64,000 nucleotides of DNA, from NCBI GenBank assembly GCA_902798205.1, contig CADBVV010000001.1, positions 1-64,000 of the forward strand, in the 5' to 3' direction. Made by a program: the position numbers and the translations under genes. Each line of letters begins with the position of its first letter. Positions within the stretch are counted from its first letter, which is position 1. The notes beneath the pieces were generated by a model. The model had not been told where the DNA came from. It saw only the letters and a list, made by a program, of their open reading frames with translations, and ran no database searches. Shown one piece after another: positions 8,483-17,921 of the stretch. The stretch is from an uncultured Pseudomonadota bacterium (GTDB lineage: Bacteria > Pseudomonadota > Alphaproteobacteria > Rs-D84).

Positions 8483-9034
8483 TTATTTCTTTTTGCCTTC
8501 TTTGCGACGGATATATTCGTCTTTATAGAAGATACCTTTACCTTTATATGGGTCTGCTTTGCGGATTTTGTGAATCTTGTCAGCAAATTGTCCCAACAAA
8601 TTCTTGTCGATACCAGAAATTGTGAATTCTGTTGGTGTTTCACCCATTGTAACAGTCAAGCCAGCTGGAATTTCCATAACAACATCATGAGAAAAACCAA
8701 CAACCAATGTAAAGATGTTTCCTTTGACAGATGCTTTATAACCAACACCTTTCATGTACATTGCTTTTGCGAAGCCTTCGGATACACCCTTTACAGCAGC
8801 TTTGATATTACGTGTCATTGTTCCCCACATAGCGCGCGAAGCTTTATCTTCCGCATTCTTTGGTGTAACAACAACGTGACCATCTTCTACTTTAATATCT
8901 ACCAAACCGGCATTTTTTGTTTCCAAAGAAACATGCAATTCGCCTTTTGGTCCTTTTACAACTACAGCGTTATCTGTCAATTCAACCGATACGCCATTTT
9001 TAATTTCTACTGGATATTTTCCTGCACGAGACAT
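8483..9034 (-). CDS. rplF: 50S ribosomal protein L6
   Basis: 183 residues from ATG 9034 (MSRAGKYPVEI), which has an AAGGA site; an upstream in-frame start at 9085 would overlap rpsH and add an unrelated N-terminus. Both L6 repeats are visible, with the C-terminal PDPYKGKG-type motif (ADPYKGKGIFY). It follows rpsH by 16 bp. Confidence 0.97.
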   Translation of the reverse strand: MSRAGKYPVEIKNGVSVELTDNAVVVKGPKGELHVSLETKNAGLVDIKVEDGHVVVTPKNAEDKASRAMWGTMTRNIKAAVKGVSEGFAKAMYMKGVGYKASVKGNIFTLVVGFSHDVVMEIPAGLTVTMGETPTEFTISGIDKNLLGQFADKIHKIRKADPYKGKGIFYKDEYIRRKEGKKK

Positions 9035-9050
9035 AACGATTTCCTTTTGA

Positions 9051-9449
9051 TTAGATAACTTTGCATAATACTTCACCGCCAACATTCATAAGGCGAGCTT
9101 TGTGATCTGTCATAACGCCGTTTGGTGTTGATACAACAGCAATACCCAAACCGTTCAAAACGCGTGGCATTTTCGCACAAGACGAATATACACGACGACC
9201 CGGTTTTGATACAGTTGTTATTTCTTGGATTGCACCGTTACCATTAACGTATTTTAATTCAATAACCAAATTTGCGCGTTTATCATCGATTTTTTCTTCG
9301 CGAAAATCTGTTATGAAACCTTCATCTTTCAATACAGCCAATACTGCTGCACGTAATTTACTGTTTGGAACAGAGACTGTTTCTTTACCAGCATTTTGAC
9401 CATTACGGATGCGGGTAACCATATCTCCGATTGGATGTGATATTGACAT
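9051..9449 (-). CDS. rpsH: 30S ribosomal protein S8
   Basis: 132 residues; binds the 16S central domain. ISHPIGDMVTRIRNGQ start, and a C-terminal STPNGVMTDHKAR region matching the conserved STSxGxMTDxxAR. GGAG site before ATG 9449. Confidence 0.97.
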   Translation of the reverse strand: MSISHPIGDMVTRIRNGQNAGKETVSVPNSKLRAAVLAVLKDEGFITDFREEKIDDKRANLVIELKYVNGNGAIQEITTVSKPGRRVYSSCAKMPRVLNGLGIAVVSTPNGVMTDHKARLMNVGGEVLCKVI

Positions 9450-9523
9450 TTTTTACTCCTTGTTTTGCAAGAATTTCTTCTTGCTCTTGGGCTGCATTGT
9501 CCACAGCTTGCTTTTAATTTATC

Positions 9524-9826
9524 TTACCAGCTGGATTTACGAACACCTGGTAATTTTCCTTCTGATGCCATTGTGCGAACTTGTTGACGGCACAAACCGA
9601 ACAAGCGAGAGAACCCACGTGCACGACCAGTGATAGAACAACGATTGTGCAAACGTGTTGGATTTGCGTTGCGTGGCAACTTTGCCAATTTTTTCATGGC
9701 ATCCATACGTTCTTCTGGTGTCGCATTAACAGACATCTTTGCTTTAATTGATTCGCGTTTTTTTGCATATTGCGCAACCAATTTTTCACGTCTTTTTTGT
9801 TTGTTTATTAACGCTAATTTAGCCAT
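9524..9826 (-). CDS. rpsN: 30S ribosomal protein S14 (zinc-free type)
   Basis: 100 residues, the long C-minus form without the CxxC zinc site. The C-terminus has CSITGRARGFSRLFGLCRQQVR and ends GVRKSSW, as in proteobacterial S14. AAGGA site before ATG 9826. Confidence 0.97.
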   Translation of the reverse strand: MAKLALINKQKRREKLVAQYAKKRESIKAKMSVNATPEERMDAMKKLAKLPRNANPTRLHNRCSITGRARGFSRLFGLCRQQVRTMASEGKLPGVRKSSW

Positions 9827-9842
9827 TTTTATTTCCTTATAA

Positions 9843-10388
9843 TTATTTCAAAACCAAAGGCAAGCCGATTTTTGTCAGCAATGCACGGGCTTCATCATCT
9901 GTTTTTGCTGTTGTAACAATAACGATATCCATACCACGGATAGCATCAATTTTATCAACAGAAATTTCTGGGAATATCAAATGTTCTTTGATACCGAACG
10001 CATAATTTCCACGACCATCAAATTTAGATTTTGAGAGCCCTCGGAAGTCTTTAACACGTGGCAAAGCCACTGTGATTAATTTATCCAAGAAATCATACAT
10101 TCTTTTGCCACGCAAAGTTACTTTTGTTCCAATTGCTTGACCTTCGCGTAAACGATAAGTAGCAATTGATTTCTTTGCATGTGTGATGATTGATTTTTGT
10201 GCAGCAATCGCTGTTAAATCAGCAGCGGCACTGTCCAATTTCTTTTTATCAGATACAGCTTCGCCAACGCCCATATTCAAAACGATTTTGGTAAGTTTCG
10301 GAACTGCAAACATATTTTTGTACCCGAATTCTTTAACTAATTCAGGAACAACGTTTTTTTCATAAATTTCACGCAATCTGCTTTGCAT
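9843..10388 (-). CDS. rplE: 50S ribosomal protein L5
   Basis: 181 residues; 5S rRNA binding. [20 protein letters not shown] near the N-terminus and [16 protein letters not shown] near the C-terminus are the L5 signatures. AAGG site before ATG 10388. Confidence 0.97.
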   Translation of the reverse strand: MQSRLREIYEKNVVPELVKEFGYKNMFAVPKLTKIVLNMGVGEAVSDKKKLDSAAADLTAIAAQKSIITHAKKSIATYRLREGQAIGTKVTLRGKRMYDFLDKLITVALPRVKDFRGLSKSKFDGRGNYAFGIKEHLIFPEISVDKIDAIRGMDIVIVTTAKTDDEARALLTKIGLPLVLK

Positions 10389-10409
10389 TTTTTGTACCTT
10401 TTCGTTATC

Positions 10410-10429
10410 GATTCCGTAACAGCGGAATC
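10410..10429 (-). other. Hairpin with TAACAG loop between rplX and rplE
   Basis: Perfect 7-bp stem GATTCCG/CGGAATC around a TAACAG loop, closely related to the hairpin at 8457-8476. Confidence 0.55.
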
Positions 10430-10436
10430 ATTTGTT

Positions 10437-10739
10437 TTAAATTTCTGTTCCAGATTTTTTTGAAACGCGAACTTTTTTATCACCTTTCATTTCATATCCA
10501 GCACGTGTTGCTTTTTTTGTTTTTGGATCAATCAATGCAACATTAGATACATGAATTGGTGCTTCGCGATCAACGATGTGACCTGGTTGTTCTTGTGTTG
10601 GTTTGATGTGCCATTTGTGACGGTTCACACCTTCGACAACAACACGGGATTCTGTTGGACGTGCTTGTAATACTTTACCTTTGACGCCTTTGTATTTTCC
10701 CGAAATAACTACGACTTCGTCGCCTTTCTTAATTTTCAT
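10437..10739 (-). CDS. rplX: 50S ribosomal protein L24
   Basis: 100 residues with the KOW motif ([19 protein letters not shown]) and the [10 protein letters not shown] segment. L24 initiates 50S assembly. AAGG site before ATG 10739; 28 bp after rplN. Confidence 0.97.
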   Translation of the reverse strand: MKIKKGDEVVVISGKYKGVKGKVLQARPTESRVVVEGVNRHKWHIKPTQEQPGHIVDREAPIHVSNVALIDPKTKKATRAGYEMKGDKKVRVSKKSGTEI

Positions 10740-10767
10740 TTTTTCGCCTTTTAGTTAGTCAAAAGTA

Positions 10768-11142
10768 TTATATTACTTCCGGTGCCAAAGACACGATTTT
10801 TTGAACATCGTATTTACGACGAACTTCACGTGCAATTGGGCCAAAGATACGTGTTCCAATTGGTTCAAAATTGTTTTTGTTAATCAAAACAACCGCGTTA
10901 TCATCAAAACGGATAATAGATCCATCTGGACGTTTAACTGGGAATTTTGTTCTTACGATTATTGCACGTTGAACAGTTCCTTTTTGAACTTTACCACGTG
11001 GAATAGCATCTTTAATAGCGACAACGATTTTATCGCCAACTGTTGCATAACGACGATGAGAACCGCCTAAAACTTTGATACACATAGCTTTACGTGCACC
11101 AGAGTTATCTGCAACTGTCATAACTGTTTCATTTTGTATCAT
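10768..11142 (-). CDS. rplN: 50S ribosomal protein L14
   Basis: 124 residues from ATG 11142 ([17 protein letters not shown]), matching the conserved L14 start and preceded by AAGGA; an earlier in-frame start at 11175 adds eleven non-family residues. The central [14 protein letters not shown] and C-terminal PIAREVRRK motifs are clear. Confidence 0.97.
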   Translation of the reverse strand: MIQNETVMTVADNSGARKAMCIKVLGGSHRRYATVGDKIVVAIKDAIPRGKVQKGTVQRAIIVRTKFPVKRPDGSIIRFDDNAVVLINKNNFEPIGTRIFGPIAREVRRKYDVQKIVSLAPEVI

Positions 11143-11205
11143 AACTTTTTTCCTTAATCCTGCAAATGGGGCCATCCCCCACTGCTTTGTTACCGGGTTT
11201 CGACT

Positions 11206-11241
11206 GTCTTGAATTTTGCGTTAATGTTTCAGATTCAAGAC
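11206..11241 (-). other. Hairpin between rpsQ and rplN
   Basis: Nine-base inverted repeat GTCTTGAAT/ATTCAAGAC with an 18-nt loop in a 120-bp gap. A smaller GGGG/CCCC hairpin lies beside it near 11168-11179. No T run follows. Confidence 0.45.
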
Positions 11242-11262
11242 CTCAAAAAACCCACCAATTTA

Positions 11263-11529
11263 TTAGTCAACATTAACAGTTGTGTCTTTGCTGACCCCAA
11301 CACGGCCCTTTACAATCCAAGATTTTGTCTTGGAAATAGGACGATGTTCTTCAATAGCAACGATTTCACCAACTTTATATTCGTTGTTTTCATCGTGTGC
11401 CTTGTATTTTTTATTCTGCTTCACGAACTTTCCGTACAATGGATGACGAAAACGGCGTTCTACCTCTACAACGACAGTTTTGTCATTTGCTGTACTTTTT
11501 ACAGTTCCTTGCAGTATACGTCTTGGCAT
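11263..11529 (-). CDS. rpsQ: 30S ribosomal protein S17
   Basis: 88 residues. [12 protein letters not shown] start, the [19 protein letters not shown] core and [18 protein letters not shown] match S17. AAGGA site before ATG 11529. Confidence 0.97.
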   Translation of the reverse strand: MPRRILQGTVKSTANDKTVVVEVERRFRHPLYGKFVKQNKKYKAHDENNEYKVGEIVAIEEHRPISKTKSWIVKGRVGVSKDTTVNVD

Positions 11530-11602
11530 AACTTTAGTCCTTATTTTTTGTTTCCGGCTTTTGATTTTACACTAAAAAAACCAAAAGTCAAAGATTTAGT
11601 TA

Positions 11603-11815
11603 TTATTTCGCAGCATTCAACTTGGTTTTTACACGTGCAATTTCACGGCGAGTTTTACGCAAAACATGTGTTTTTGGCAATTGACCCGCAGCCAGTTGAA
11701 AGCGTTGATTCATTTGTTCTTTTTTCAAATCAACCAATTTGCTTTGCAAAGCTTCCTTTGTCAAAGCTTCTTTTTCGGCTGTTTTAGCTGTCTTAGCTGT
11801 TTTCTTTTCTGCCAT
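11603..11815 (-). CDS. rpmC: 50S ribosomal protein L29
   Basis: 70 residues, located at the tunnel exit. It has a Lys/Ala-rich N-terminal lead of about 15 residues, then the two-helix L29 core ([32 protein letters not shown]). AAGG site before ATG 11815. Confidence 0.95.
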   Translation of the reverse strand: MAEKKTAKTAKTAEKEALTKEALQSKLVDLKKEQMNQRFQLAAGQLPKTHVLRKTRREIARVKTKLNAAK

Positions 11816-11840
11816 TTCTTCTAACCTTTTTGCACTTGTA

Positions 11841-12254
11841 TTAGTTTACTTTGCGGTCTACGATTTTTGTTTTAACTGGCAATTTTGCAGCAGCCAAAGC
11901 AAATGCTTCATATGCGATTTCTGGTTTAACACCGTCAAGTTCGAACATGATGCGGCCTGGTTTAACGCGGCAAATCCAGTATTCAACAGCACCTTTACCT
12001 TTACCCATACGAACACCACCTGGTTTTGCAGTCACTGGAACATCTGGGAAAATACGAATCCATAATTTACCCTGACGTCTCATATGACGGGTGATAGCAC
12101 GACGGGCTGCTTCTATCTGACGTGCAGTTACACGTTCAGGAGACATTGCTTTCAGACCAAACGACCCAAACGCCAATTCACTTCCACCTTTTGCTGCTCC
12201 GTGAATACGACCTTTGTGCTGTTTGCGAAATTTTGTTTTATTTGGCATTAACAT
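11841..12254 (-). CDS. rplP: 50S ribosomal protein L16
   Basis: 137 residues. The [14 protein letters not shown] start, [31 protein letters not shown] core and [17 protein letters not shown] motif are diagnostic. The ATG at 12254 has AAAGG at good spacing. 25 bp after rpsC. Confidence 0.97.
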   Translation of the reverse strand: MLMPNKTKFRKQHKGRIHGAAKGGSELAFGSFGLKAMSPERVTARQIEAARRAITRHMRRQGKLWIRIFPDVPVTAKPGGVRMGKGKGAVEYWICRVKPGRIMFELDGVKPEIAYEAFALAAAKLPVKTKIVDRKVN

Positions 12255-12279
12255 GATTAAAACCTTTAAATTTTAATTA

Positions 12280-12981
12280 TTATTTGCTTTTCTTTTCGCT
12301 GCTGCCGGCATATTCAGTCGGACGCGCCATTTCAGACGCCAGCTTTTCTTTGTTCACAACATCACCTGTGTAAATCCAAACTTTAACGCCGATTACACCG
12401 TATGTTGTTTTTGCTTGAATTGACGCATAGTCAATATCTGCACGCAATGTATGAAGTGGTATACGACCTTCGCGAATTTGTTCGCTGCGCGCAATTTCAG
12501 CACCATTCAAACGACCAGAGCACATTACTTTGATACCTTGTGCACCAGCTTTTTGAGCGTTTTGAACAGCTTTCTTCATAGCACGTTTGAAAGATACACG
12601 ACCTTCAATTTGTTGTGCAATATTTTGTGCAACTAATTGAGCATTCAAATCTGGACGACGAACTTCATAGATGTTGACAACAACTTGATCGTTCTTTACC
12701 AATTTTTTGATATCGTTACGCAATGCTTCAATATCTGCACCGTTTTTACCAATAATCATACCTGGACGTGATGTGTGGATAGTAACAACCACTTTTTTAG
12801 CAAAACGTTCAATAACGACTTTGGCTAATCCTGCTTTCTTTAATTTCTTTTCGACGAATTTACGGATTTTAACGTCTTCTGCCAATAATGCTGCATAATC
12901 TTTTTTACCAGCAATCCAGCGAGAATCTGTAATCTTGTTAATAAATTCGCGTAATGAAATTGGTGATACTTTCTGTCCCAT
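12280..12981 (-). CDS. rpsC: 30S ribosomal protein S3
   Basis: 233 residues from ATG 12981 ([11 protein letters not shown]), the conserved S3 start with a GGAG site; a GTG nine bases upstream overlaps that site and is rejected. KH domain motif [19 protein letters not shown] is visible, and the C-terminal [12 protein letters not shown] segment is normal. It lies 16 bp past the damaged rplV. Confidence 0.97.
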   Translation of the reverse strand: MGQKVSPISLREFINKITDSRWIAGKKDYAALLAEDVKIRKFVEKKLKKAGLAKVVIERFAKKVVVTIHTSRPGMIIGKNGADIEALRNDIKKLVKNDQVVVNIYEVRRPDLNAQLVAQNIAQQIEGRVSFKRAMKKAVQNAQKAGAQGIKVMCSGRLNGAEIARSEQIREGRIPLHTLRADIDYASIQAKTTYGVIGVKVWIYTGDVVNKEKLASEMARPTEYAGSSEKKSK

Positions 12982-12997
12982 TTTTTTCACTCCACTT

Positions 12998-13310
12998 TTA
13001 TTTTGTTACTTTTTTTGTGTTTTTCTTTTCAGGAGCCGCGCCACTTTCCAAAACGATTGTCAAATTAGAAAATGGTTTCAAAATTGGACGAGCACTTCCA
13101 CGAGGTCCTGCCATAATACGTTTCATTGTCAACGCTTTATTTCAAAACTTCGTCAGAAACGCGTTTTTTCGAAAACTTTAAAACGTCAACGGCACGGTCA
13201 ACTGGCAAGCCGCGAACCATATCACAAACCAGATTTAATTTCTGGTGGCTGATGCGAATCATTTTATTGAACGCACGAACCTGATTGTCTTTTATTCCAT
13301 ATCTTGTCAT
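12998..13310 (-). pseudogene. rplV: Broken ribosomal protein L22 gene
   Basis: At the usual place between rpsS and rpsC there is no intact L22 frame. From ATG 13310, 57 codons match the L22 N-terminus (IRISHQKLNLVCDMVRGLPV, AVDVLKFSKKRVSDEV), ending at TAA 13137-13139. The C-terminal part continues in the +1 frame to TAA 12998-13000 (KALTMKRIM, PILKPFSNLTIVLE). Compared with typical L22 about 28 residues are missing between the two parts (the SAxANAENNxGLDxxxL region). So there is a deletion plus frameshift. The Arg-rich loop after MKRIM is also altered. L22 is normally essential, so this may be an assembly or sequencing artefact, or another copy exists. Confidence 0.85.
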
Positions 13311-13325
13311 GATTTTACCCTACCC

Positions 13326-13604
13326 TTATTTTGCTGCTGCTTTTTTATTTGCGGCATGACCTTTAAATGTACGAGTTGGAGCAAATTCACCCAATTTATG
13401 TCCAATCATATCTTCTACGATTGATACAGGGATAAATTTGTTACCGTTGTGAACTTCAAATGTCAAACCAACCATAGGTGGCACAATTGTACTGCCACGA
13501 GACCAAGTTTTGATAGGTTTATGGTCATCTTTTTCAATAGCCACCGCTACCTTTTTCAAGATAGATGGGTGAACATAAGGACCTTTCCATACTGAACGAG
13601 ACAT
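13326..13604 (-). CDS. rpsS: 30S ribosomal protein S19
   Basis: 92 residues. [17 protein letters not shown] start, [13 protein letters not shown], and [16 protein letters not shown] are the S19 hallmarks. GGAG site before ATG 13604; 12 bp after rplB. Confidence 0.97.
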   Translation of the reverse strand: MSRSVWKGPYVHPSILKKVAVAIEKDDHKPIKTWSRGSTIVPPMVGLTFEVHNGNKFIPVSIVEDMIGHKLGEFAPTRTFKGHAANKKAAAK

Positions 13605-13616
13605 TATACACTCCTA

Positions 13617-14450
13617 TTATTTCTTCTTTGCCAAATGTCTGCTGCGGATAATCATCTTTGCAGTACGTTTATTGCTACGTGTACGATATCCCTTGGCTGG
13701 AATACCTGTGCGTGATACAGGTTCGTGTCCTTTGGAATGACCATTACCACCACCCATTGGGTGATCGTTAGGGTTCATTGCCATACCACGTGTAGATGGG
13801 CGAATTCCCAACCAACGTGCACGACCCGCTTTACCCAAATTAACATTACGTTGTTCAGGGTTAGAAACACTGCCAACTGTTGCCAAACATTCAGAATGAA
13901 CTTTGCGTAATTCACCGCTGTTCATTTTAATTTGAGCATACACACCATCTTTACCCATCAATTGAGCATAACAACCAGCACTGCGGGCCAATTGACCACC
14001 AGCACCTGGTTTCAATTCTACGTTGTGAACAATTGTTCCGATTGGCATATTTTTCAATGGCATTGTGTTACCTGGTTTAATATCTTCACGTGTACCAGAA
14101 ATAACTGTATCACCTGGTTTCAAATCACGTGGTGCCAAGATATAAGAACGAACACCATCTTTATATTCAATCAATGCAATAAATGCAGTACGGTTTGGGT
14201 CATATTCCAAACGAACTACTGTTGCAGGTATATCTTTTTTCTTACGATCAAAGTCAATCAAACGATATTTACGTTTGTGTCCACCACCCTGGTGAGGAAC
14301 TGTGACATGACCAAAATTATTACGTCCACCTTTGGACTTTAAACCAACAGTCAAAGACTTTTCAGGTGCACCTTTGTGCAATTCACTGTGGTCAATCAAT
14401 GTTAAACCACGTGTTCCTGGTGTTGTTGGCTTGTAATGTTTCAATGCCAT
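13617..14450 (-). CDS. rplB: 50S ribosomal protein L2
   Basis: 277 residues; needed for subunit association and peptidyl transfer. The [13 protein letters not shown] and [17 protein letters not shown] motifs are present, the latter with the conserved His of the peptidyl transferase region. AAGG site before ATG 14450. Confidence 0.98.
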   Translation of the reverse strand: MALKHYKPTTPGTRGLTLIDHSELHKGAPEKSLTVGLKSKGGRNNFGHVTVPHQGGGHKRKYRLIDFDRKKKDIPATVVRLEYDPNRTAFIALIEYKDGVRSYILAPRDLKPGDTVISGTREDIKPGNTMPLKNMPIGTIVHNVELKPGAGGQLARSAGCYAQLMGKDGVYAQIKMNSGELRKVHSECLATVGSVSNPEQRNVNLGKAGRARWLGIRPSTRGMAMNPNDHPMGGGNGHSKGHEPVSRTGIPAKGYRTRSNKRTAKMIIRSRHLAKKK

Positions 14451-14473
14451 TTTGTTTTACCTTTGTTTAAAGC

Positions 14474-14513
14474 TTTGACACTAACACCCGATCAATCCGG
14501 GTTCTCTGTCAAA
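14474..14513 (-). other. Nested hairpin between rplW and rplB
   Basis: An outer TTTGACA/TGTCAAA pair (14474-14480, 14507-14513) encloses an inner ACCCG/CGGGT stem (14486-14502). No terminator T run. Confidence 0.45.
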
Positions 14514-14521
14514 ACCGTTGT

Positions 14522-14851
14522 TTATTTCATATCTGCGGCCAAATCCAATTTTGCATCAGCCGGCAAAGATACGTATGCTTTTTTAACTTTGCGTTGTGTA
14601 CCTGTGCTGCGACCACGGAAAGTTTTTTCTTTACCTTTCGTGATAACAATGTTGATTTTTGTTGGTTTGATACCAAACAAAACTTCCATTGCTTTTGCAA
14701 CATCTTCTTTTGTTGCAGACATTGCAACTTCGAATACAACGCCATTGCTTTCGGAAAGGCGAGCCGCTTTTTCCGAAATGATTGGACGACGCAATACATC
14801 GTATGTATTTGCCGTCACAACTAATTTCTTTTCAACTTTTTTTTCTGCCAT
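14522..14851 (-). CDS. rplW: 50S ribosomal protein L23
   Basis: 109 residues; docking site for trigger factor and SRP at the tunnel exit. YDVLRRPIISEKAARL and the NIVITKGKEKTFRGR loop fit L23. It has a short Lys-rich N-terminal extension. AAAGG site before ATG 14851. Confidence 0.96.
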   Translation of the reverse strand: MAEKKVEKKLVVTANTYDVLRRPIISEKAARLSESNGVVFEVAMSATKEDVAKAMEVLFGIKPTKINIVITKGKEKTFRGRSTGTQRKVKKAYVSLPADAKLDLAADMK

Positions 14852-14867
14852 ATCTTCAAACCTTTAA

Positions 14868-15488
14868 TTATGAAAGTCTCGCTTCTACGGCTTTAACAGC
14901 GTCTGCTGTCAAAACTAATTTTTCGTGTTTCAAGATATCCAAAACATTCAAACCAATTGTTGGCAAAACGTCAACATTGATGATGTTTGCAGCAGATTTC
15001 TTGAAGTTTGTATCAATGTTTTCAGCACCAACAAACAAAGCAGATGCAATATTCAATTTTTTCAATTGTTTTGCCAAAGCGTTTGTTTTTGCTTCTTTCA
15101 TTTTTTCTGTATCAATAACAATCAAAGCGCCTTCTTTTACTTTTGAAGACAAAGCCATTTTCAAACCCAAAGAACGAATTTTCTTTGGCAAATCGATGTT
15201 ATGATCACGAACAACTGGTCCATGAACTACACCACCGCCACGCATGTGAACATTGTATCTTTCACCTTCACGTGCGTTACCTGTTTTCTTTTGTTTGAAT
15301 GCTTTTTTACCACTTCCTGCAACATCAGATACAGTTTTAACTGCATGAGTGCCAGCACGAGCATTTGCACGTTGCCATGTAACAACACGGTGCAAAATGT
15401 CTGCACGTGGATCAATTCCAAAGATGCTGTCGGATAATTCTAATTTACCGACTGATTTGCCATCTAAATTTAAAATTTCTACTTGCAT
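14868..15488 (-). CDS. rplD: 50S ribosomal protein L4
   Basis: 206 residues from ATG 15488, which has AAGG at 8 nt; a GTG nine bases upstream overlaps the site. Family motifs include the tunnel loop region (TGNAREG, RGGGVVHGP) and the C-terminal VLPTIGLNVLDILKHEKLVLT. In enterobacteria L4 regulates this operon; no such leader was recognised here. Confidence 0.96.
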   Translation of the reverse strand: MQVEILNLDGKSVGKLELSDSIFGIDPRADILHRVVTWQRANARAGTHAVKTVSDVAGSGKKAFKQKKTGNAREGERYNVHMRGGGVVHGPVVRDHNIDLPKKIRSLGLKMALSSKVKEGALIVIDTEKMKEAKTNALAKQLKKLNIASALFVGAENIDTNFKKSAANIINVDVLPTIGLNVLDILKHEKLVLTADAVKAVEARLS

Positions 15489-15511
15489 TTTATTCACCTT
15501 ATATTGTGTCG

Positions 15512-16249
15512 TTATGCTTGTTCAGCTTCGTTTACTGGTTCTTCAGCTGCTGCTTCAACAACAGGTTCTGCTGCTGGTTGTGCAACAAATGTTGGAACAG
15601 GCAATTGATCTTGAGCTTTTTTAACAGCGTCATTAACCAATACAAATGTTCCGTTGCTGCCTGGAACTGCGCCTTCAACGAAAATTAAATTTTCAGCAAC
15701 ATCTGTTCCAAAAACTTTCAAGTTTTGAACTGTTACTGTTTCGTTACCCATTTGACCGGACATCTTTTTACCTTTCAAGACGCGGCCTGGCCATTCACGC
15801 ATACCAGTACCACCCAAGGAACGGTGTGCTTTCAATACACCGTGGGTTGCTTCTTTACCGCCAAAGTTGTGGCGTTTCATAGCACCCTGGAAACCTTTAC
15901 CTTTGCTGGTTGCTTGAACATCAACATATTGACCGGCAATAAAATGTGCGGCAGATAATTGTGTTCCTGCTGGAATTACACAATCATCAGAAACGCGGAA
16001 TTCAACAACCTTGCGATAAGGTTTTACACCCGCTTTTTCTGCTGCTACTGCTTGTGGTTTCGCAACATGTTTTGCTTTTGCTTCACGCAAACCCAATATA
16101 TTTGCAACATAACCATTTTTTTCTGTTGTACGATTTCCAATAACAGCACAATCCCCAACAGATAAAACTGTTACTGCATGGGCAACACCGGCTTCATCAT
16201 AAAGACGGGTCATCCCTATTTTTGTTGTAATTAATCCGCTACGTTTCAT
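15512..16249 (-). CDS. rplC: 50S ribosomal protein L3
   Basis: 245 residues. GLITTKIGMTRLYDE start, KGKGFQGAMKRHNFGG loop near the peptidyl transferase centre, and MSGQMGNETVT. A roughly 30-residue Ala/Glu-rich C-terminal tail extends beyond the core. AAGG site before ATG 16249. Confidence 0.97.
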   Translation of the reverse strand: MKRSGLITTKIGMTRLYDEAGVAHAVTVLSVGDCAVIGNRTTEKNGYVANILGLREAKAKHVAKPQAVAAEKAGVKPYRKVVEFRVSDDCVIPAGTQLSAAHFIAGQYVDVQATSKGKGFQGAMKRHNFGGKEATHGVLKAHRSLGGTGMREWPGRVLKGKKMSGQMGNETVTVQNLKVFGTDVAENLIFVEGAVPGSNGTFVLVNDAVKKAQDQLPVPTFVAQPAAEPVVEAAAEEPVNEAEQA

Positions 16250-16308
16250 TTTTTTGCCTTTTTTTGTCAGTGGTTAATGGATTACACACATCCATCAACA
16301 TACACATT

Positions 16309-16620
16309 TTATAATTTAATTTTTACATCAACACCTGATGCCAAATCCAACTTCATCAATGCATCAACTGTCTGAGGGGTTGGATTAACAATATCTACAA
16401 CCGCTTTATGATTGCGGATTTCGAATTGTTCACGTGATTTTTTATCAACGTGTGGTGAACGGTTCACTGTAAACTTTTGAATCAAAGTTGGCAAGCGAAC
16501 TGGTCCAACGACATCGGCGCCGGTGCGCTTTGCTGTTTTAACTATTTCTTCTACTGATTCCATCAAGACCCTGTGGTCAAAAGCTATTAATTTGATGCGA
16601 ATCTTAGATGCAGGTACCAT
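16309..16620 (-). CDS. rpsJ: 30S ribosomal protein S10
   Basis: 103 residues, normal; also the NusE antitermination factor in other bacteria. [14 protein letters not shown] start and the [21 protein letters not shown] loop are diagnostic. First gene of the S10 cluster, 70 bp after tuf with a strong hairpin between them. Confidence 0.97.
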   Translation of the reverse strand: MVPASKIRIKLIAFDHRVLMESVEEIVKTAKRTGADVVGPVRLPTLIQKFTVNRSPHVDKKSREQFEIRNHKAVVDIVNPTPQTVDALMKLDLASGVDVKIKL

Positions 16621-16645
16621 TGTTCGTTTTCCTTATTTTAAGTTG

Positions 16646-16682
16646 ATTTGCGGGCTAAAGGATAAACCATTAACCCGCAAAT
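16646..16682 (-). other. Hairpin between tuf and rpsJ
   Basis: ATTTGCGGG/CCCGCAAAT 9-bp stem, extendable with one mismatch, enclosing about 19 nt. No T run, so more likely processing or attenuation than full termination. Confidence 0.5.
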
Positions 16683-16690
16683 TGCAACAA

Positions 16691-17878
16691 TTATTTAACA
16701 ATTTTTGATACAACACCTGCACCAACTGTACGTCCGCCTTCACGGATAGCAAAGCGGCGACCTTCGCTCATAGCAATAGGTGCAATCAATTGCACGCTGA
16801 TACGAACGTTATCACCTGGCAATACCATTTCTTTGTCAGCTGGCAAAGTAATTGTACCTGTTACGTCTGTTGTGCTGAAGTAGAACTGTGGACGATAGTT
16901 AGAGAAGAATGCTGTATGACGGCCACCTTCTTCTTTTGTCAAGATATAAACTTCAGCTTCAAAGTCTGTGTGAGGTGTAATAGAACCTGGTTTGCAGATG
17001 ATTTGACCACGTTCTACATCTTCTTTCTTTGTACCACGCAACAACAAACCTACGTTATCACCGGCTTCACCTTGATCCAACAATTTGCGGAACATTTCAA
17101 CGCCAGTAACTGTTGTTTTTTGTGTTGGTTTCAAACCTACGATTTCGCATTCGTCACCTACTTTGATAACACCAGATTCGACACGACCTGTTACCACTGT
17201 ACCACGACCTGTGATAGAGAACACGTCTTCGATTGGCATCAAGAATGGTTTATCAATTGGACGTTCTGGCATTGGGATGTATGAATCACATGCAGCCAAC
17301 AATGCATCGATAGATTCTTTGCCCAAACCGTCGTTTTTGCCTTCCAAAGCGGAAATAGCAGAACCACGGATGATAGGAGCATTGTCACCGTCGAAGTCAT
17401 TTGCAGACAACAATTCACGGATTTCCATTTCAACCAATTCCAACAATTCAGGATCGTTAGCCAAATCGCATTTGTTCAAGTAAACTACGATTTTTGGAAT
17501 ACCTACCTGACGTGCCAACAAGATGTGTTCACGTGTTTGTGGCATTGGACCATCAGTTGCAGCAACCACCAAGATAGCACCGTCCATCTGAGCAGCACCA
17601 GTGATCATGTTTTTAACATAGTCAGCGTGGCCTGGGCAGTCAACGTGAGCATAGTGACGATTTGCTGTTTCATATTCAACGTGAGCAGTGTTAATTGTTA
17701 TACCACGTGCTTTTTCTTCTGGTGCATTATCGATTTGATCAACACCTTTTTGTGCGTCGATACCAACGCCATAGTAGTGAACAATTGCAGCTGTTAATGT
17801 TGTTTTACCGTGGTCAACGTGACCAATAGTACCAATATTAACGTGTGGTTTTGTTCTTACATACTTTTCTTTTGCCAT
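16691..17878 (-). CDS. tuf: Elongation factor Tu
   Basis: 395 residues; brings aminoacyl-tRNA to the ribosome. GTPase motifs [18 protein letters not shown] and NKCD are intact, as is the TFxGKIEV-equivalent third domain ending in [12 protein letters not shown] site before ATG 17878. It lies between fusA and rpsJ as in the classical str operon. No second copy is in the window. Confidence 0.98.
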   Translation of the reverse strand: MAKEKYVRTKPHVNIGTIGHVDHGKTTLTAAIVHYYGVGIDAQKGVDQIDNAPEEKARGITINTAHVEYETANRHYAHVDCPGHADYVKNMITGAAQMDGAILVVAATDGPMPQTREHILLARQVGIPKIVVYLNKCDLANDPELLELVEMEIRELLSANDFDGDNAPIIRGSAISALEGKNDGLGKESIDALLAACDSYIPMPERPIDKPFLMPIEDVFSITGRGTVVTGRVESGVIKVGDECEIVGLKPTQKTTVTGVEMFRKLLDQGEAGDNVGLLLRGTKKEDVERGQIICKPGSITPHTDFEAEVYILTKEEGGRHTAFFSNYRPQFYFSTTDVTGTITLPADKEMVLPGDNVRISVQLIAPIAMSEGRRFAIREGGRTVGAGVVSKIVK

Positions 17879-17921
17879 AGTTTTCTCCTTAGGCTGTTAG
17901 TTATTTAAGTTTGTAAACTGT

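Noticed and set aside
8360..9058. Plus-strand open frame of 232 codons
   Set aside because: It lies entirely opposite rplR and rplF, has Cys/Phe-rich composition typical of reverse-strand reading, and no ribosome site.
13100..13145. Programmed +1 frameshift in rplV
   Set aside because: The stop context AAA-TAA-A could allow slippage, but about 28 core residues are missing as well, so a frameshift would not restore a normal L22.
12935..13252. Plus-strand frame over the rplV region as an alternative gene
   Set aside because: It is antisense to clear L22 similarity and its translation has no family likeness.
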